From positions 1-7,608 of the forward strand of contig JAREAF010000129.1 in NCBI GenBank assembly GCA_029240475.1: 7,608 nt of DNA. The letters are read 5' to 3'. Positions 5,931-7,608 of this stretch are shown here, piece after piece. The stretch is from Rhodospirillales bacterium. GTDB taxonomy: Bacteria > Pseudomonadota > Alphaproteobacteria > JAREAF01. Below the pieces are notes generated by a model, which saw nothing but the letters and a program-made list of their open reading frames with translations, was not told where the DNA came from and did not search any database. Numbering within the stretch: position 1 is the stretch's first letter; every line of letters starts with the position of its first letter. Position numbers and translations under genes: made by a program.

Positions 5931-5968
5931 ACGCCGCCTTCCCGAAACGGGAGGAGGGTCCACCCAAA

Positions 5969-6019
5969 GAAGGCCGCCTAGCCGCCCGAGTTAAGGGCAG
6001 CAGGCGGCCTTCTCCTTTA
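5969..6019 (+). terminator. strong hairpin after rpsA (probable intrinsic terminator)
   Basis: GAAGGCCGCCT (5969-5979) pairs perfectly with AGGCGGCCTTC (6002-6012). The stem continues inward through GCCGCCC (5981-5987) and GGGCAGC (5995-6001), with one bulged A and one C-A mismatch, closing on the loop GAGTTAA. TCCTTTA follows, a short and interrupted T-rich tract. It lies 38 bases after the rpsA stop. The long stem is convincing; the weak T-tract leaves room for partial read-through into the next gene. Confidence 0.75.
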
Positions 6020-6041
6020 TGATGCGCCCCCGCAAGGGACA

Positions 6042-6791
6042 GTGAATGCGCCGATGACCGAGGACCAGACCAGCCCCGCCGAGCCTCCGGCCCCGCCCGC
6101 TGAGCGCAGCCGCGAGCCATTCCATCTCGGGCTGCTGGCGCGCCTGCGGGCCTATTTCCTCGCCGGCGTCTTGGTGACTGCGCCGGTCGCGATCACCTTC
6201 TACATCGTCTGGCTGATCGTCTCCTTCATCGACGCCCGGGTCAGCGGCCTCATTCCGGAACGCTACAACCCGGAGACGTACCTGCCCTTCGGCATCCCCG
6301 GCCTTGGGCTGGTGATCGCGATCGTCGCGCTCATCCTGATCGGGGCAGCCACGGCTGGCTATCTCGGCCGCGTCATCGTCCGCATCAACGATGCGGCGCT
6401 GGCGCGCATGCCGGTGGTCCGCTCGATCTATGGCGCGACCAAGCAGATCTTCGAGACGGTGCTGGCGCATAAATCGACGGCGTTTCGGCAGGTCTGCCTG
6501 GTCGAATATCCCCGGCGCGGCATCTGGTCGATCGGCTTTATCACCGGCAAGACGGTCGGGGAGGTGCAGGAACGCACGGCCGAGGAGGTGCTGAACGTAT
6601 TTCTGCCGACGACGCCCAATCCCACCTCGGGCTTCCTGCTGTTCGTGCCGAGACGGGACATCATCCTGCTCGAGATGAGCATTGAGGACGGGATCAAGAT
6701 GGTCATCTCCGGCGGCATCGTCACGCCGCCCGACAGCCGCCCGGAGCGCCTGGCCCATGGGCAGTCCGGCTTGAAGGTGGCCGGTCAGTAA
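6042..6791 (+). CDS. DUF502 family membrane protein
   Basis: This 249-residue protein is of the DUF502 type, function unknown. A proline-rich cytoplasmic N-terminus (to about 35) leads into RLRAYFLAGVLVTAPVAIT and a first helix (about 38-63). A Pro/Gly loop with PFGIPGLGL follows, then a second helix (about 88-109). The conserved soluble part has PVVRSIYGATKQIFETV (124-140), a YPRRGIWSIGFITG segment (156-169) and the family hallmark PTTPNPTSGFLLFVP (189-203). The start is ambiguous. GTG at 6042 has AAGGGA two bases upstream, and ATG at 6054 has the same sequence at a long distance. It sits after the rpsA hairpin and 183 bases before ihfB, with an inverted repeat straddling its stop, so it may be a separate transcription unit. 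The family assignment is firm; the role is not known. Confidence 0.93.
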   Translation: MNAPMTEDQTSPAEPPAPPAERSREPFHLGLLARLRAYFLAGVLVTAPVAITFYIVWLIVSFIDARVSGLIPERYNPETYLPFGIPGLGLVIAIVALILIGAATAGYLGRVIVRINDAALARMPVVRSIYGATKQIFETVLAHKSTAFRQVCLVEYPRRGIWSIGFITGKTVGEVQERTAEEVLNVFLPTTPNPTSGFLLFVPRRDIILLEMSIEDGIKMVISGGIVTPPDSRPERLAHGQSGLKVAGQ

Positions 6792-6802
6792 CAGTCGGCC
6801 AC
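6777..6802 (+). terminator. hairpin straddling the DUF502 stop codon
   Basis: GTGGCCG (6777-6783) is mirrored by CGGCCAC (6796-6802) with a 12-base loop that contains the TAA stop. No T-run follows on the plus strand, so it is not a canonical terminator. It could be a transcript-end structure or a chance match. Confidence 0.35.
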
Positions 6803-6830
6803 GCCGAAATATTTGAAATGGCAGGCAATC

Positions 6831-6860
6831 TTGACACCTAAGGCCCGGCGGGGGCAGGCT
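6831..6860 (+). promoter_or_regulatory. possible ihfB promoter
   Basis: A perfect TTGACA is at 6831-6836 in the 183-base gap upstream of ihfB. The best downstream element at normal spacing is a poor CAGGCT (6855-6860). The rest of the gap shows no gene; a seven-codon ORF at 6819 is not credible. A separate ihfB promoter is plausible because hairpins isolate the gene from rpsA, but the -10 is weak. Confidence 0.3.
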
Positions 6861-6974
6861 GCCGGACACGAGGAAGGGGCGCGCATAACACACCCGCATC
6901 GATCGGTTCGTCCGCTCGGGGGCTGACGGCGCCTCGGCTTTGCGAATGCTGATGCTACCGGGGCACTTACGCCT

Positions 6975-7259
6975 ATGACCAAGTCCGAGCTGATCCTCAG
7001 GATCGCCGAGCTCAACCCGCACCTGTACCAGCGCGACGTCGAGCGAATCGTCTCCACCATCTTCGAGGAGATCACCCGCGCGCTCGCCCGCGGCGACCGC
7101 GTGGAGCTGCGCGGATTTGGCGCTTTTTCGGTGCGCCGCCGCGACTCCCGCACGGGCCGCAACCCGCGCACCGGGGCCGCGGTCGATGTGGCGCAGAAGT
7201 CGATCCCCTTCTTCAAGACCGGCAAGCAGCTGCGCGACCGGCTGAACGAGGGCGTCTAG
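6975..7259 (+). CDS. ihfB: integration host factor subunit beta
   Basis: This 94-residue DNA-bending protein of the HU/IHF family works as a heterodimer with IHF alpha in nucleoid structure, recombination and promoter activation. The helical dimerisation part begins MTKSELILRIAELNPHL. It is followed by VELRGFGAFSVRRRDSRTGR (43-62), the beta-arm tip GRNPRTG (61-67) with the intercalating Pro64, and the C-terminal FFKTGKQLRDRLN (79-91). The N-terminus TKSELI and the IFEEITRAL segment are typical of the beta rather than the alpha subunit, and the position downstream of rpsA agrees. Length is normal. The ribosome-binding site before the ATG is weak. The lapA-type gene follows after 72 bases in the same direction. 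Confidence 0.96.
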   Translation: MTKSELILRIAELNPHLYQRDVERIVSTIFEEITRALARGDRVELRGFGAFSVRRRDSRTGRNPRTGAAVDVAQKSIPFFKTGKQLRDRLNEGV

Positions 7260-7275
7260 ACTCCAGAGGAGGGGA

Positions 7276-7304
7276 GCCGCCGCCCCGCTCCTTCCAACGG
7301 CGGC
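7276..7304 (+). repeat. inverted repeat between ihfB and the lapA-type gene
   Basis: GCCGCCG (7276-7282) and CGGCGGC (7298-7304) enclose 15 bases. The stem is seven G-C pairs but has no T-run after it. It may be an mRNA stabilising or partial stop structure between two co-oriented genes. Chance formation is possible in this composition. Confidence 0.35.
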
Positions 7305-7331
7305 CGCGAGATCCGAAAGGGCTGATCGGAC

Positions 7332-7608
7332 GTGAAGCATTTTTCCTGGCTCATCACCCTGCCGATCACGCTTGCGGTGGTCGTGTTCGCGGTCTCGAAC
7401 CGCACGCCGGTCGAGATCGACTTGTTCCCGTTCCCGTGGCACCCGGTGCTGCCGGCCTATCTTCTGGTCCTGGGCAGCCTGTTCCTGGGGTTCCTCGTCG
7501 GCGGGGCGATCGCCTGGCTGGCGGGCGCGCCGCAGCGCCGCCGCGCCCGGCGCCTCACCATCGAGGCCGACCTCCTGTCGCGCGAGCTGGCCGAGGCGCG
7601 GCGCAAGC
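7332..7608 (+). CDS. lapA: LapA-type (DUF1049) membrane protein, 3' partial
   Basis: Ninety-two codons are visible from a GTG start; the gene continues past the right edge. Two membrane helices are seen at about residues 6-21 (LITLPITLAVVVFAVS) and 41-65, joined by VEIDLFPFPWHPVLP. The short SNRTPVEIDLFP segment after helix 1 is typical of the DUF1049/LapA domain. After helix 2 come basic QRRRARR and a helical, probably coiled-coil stretch starting SRELAEARRK. In E. coli LapA works with LapB in controlling LPS synthesis; assigning that role here is by analogy. GTG is chosen because it gives a normal family N-terminus and GGA lies just upstream. The next in-frame candidates fall inside helix 1. 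The position downstream of ihfB is common in alphaproteobacteria. The gene symbol is by family, not proven orthology. Confidence 0.82.
   Translation, partial: MKHFSWLITLPITLAVVVFAVSNRTPVEIDLFPFPWHPVLPAYLLVLGSLFLGFLVGGAIAWLAGAPQRRRARRLTIEADLLSRELAEARRK

Noticed and set aside
3549..5963. 804-codon open frame on the minus strand
   Set aside because: It lies antisense to cmk and rpsA, both certain genes. Long antisense frames are expected in GC-rich coding DNA, and its peptide (Leu/Ala/Asp/Gly-rich) matches no family.
5991..7442. 483-codon minus-strand frame
   Set aside because: It is antisense to the DUF502 gene, ihfB and the lapA-type gene, and its Arg/Asp/Gly-rich composition is that of a shadow frame.

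Overview
This window looks like ordinary chromosomal core sequence from a high-GC alphaproteobacterium. The evidence is the order FYDLN-acid protein / aroA / cmk / rpsA / ihfB / lapA-type gene with a tRNA-Ala beside it, a CP4-like EPSP synthase, a six-S1-domain S1 protein, an IHF beta subunit and strongly G/C-biased third codon positions. The order within the class (for example Rhodospirillales or Hyphomicrobiales) cannot be fixed by eye.

Layout. Positions 1-176 are the 3' end of a coding region made of a 12-bp repeat that encodes Gly-Asp-Thr-Gly. It carries an apparent 1-base deletion near 52/53. Convergent to it, on the minus strand, are a small two-helix membrane protein (216-530) and a small predicted lipoprotein (642-818). 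A divergent, poorly populated stretch (819-1337) holds one possible 28-residue single-helix ORF. A tRNA-Ala(GGC) lies at 1338-1413 on the minus strand, followed by the minus-strand FYDLN-acid zinc-ribbon protein (1526-1948).

Divergent from that gene, the plus strand carries aroA (2102-3451), cmk (3448-4086, 4-bp overlap with aroA) and rpsA (4188-5930). A strong hairpin follows rpsA (5969-6012). Then come a DUF502 membrane protein (6042-6791), ihfB (6975-7259) and the start of a lapA-type (DUF1049) membrane gene that runs off the right edge (7332-7608).

Functionally the plus-strand cluster is housekeeping. AroA makes the chorismate precursor EPSP, Cmk supplies CDP/dCDP, S1 loads mRNA on the ribosome, IHF bends DNA, and LapA and DUF502 are envelope membrane proteins. 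cmk-rpsA-ihfB is a classic proteobacterial neighbourhood; here a DUF502 gene sits between rpsA and ihfB, set off by hairpins.

I found no mobile element, CRISPR array, toxin-antitoxin pair or defence system, and no convincing new system. The most unusual items are the frameshifted GDTG repeat tail, the placement of DUF502, the FYDLL variant with its polyacidic tail, and a few small unrecognised ORFs and inverted repeats.
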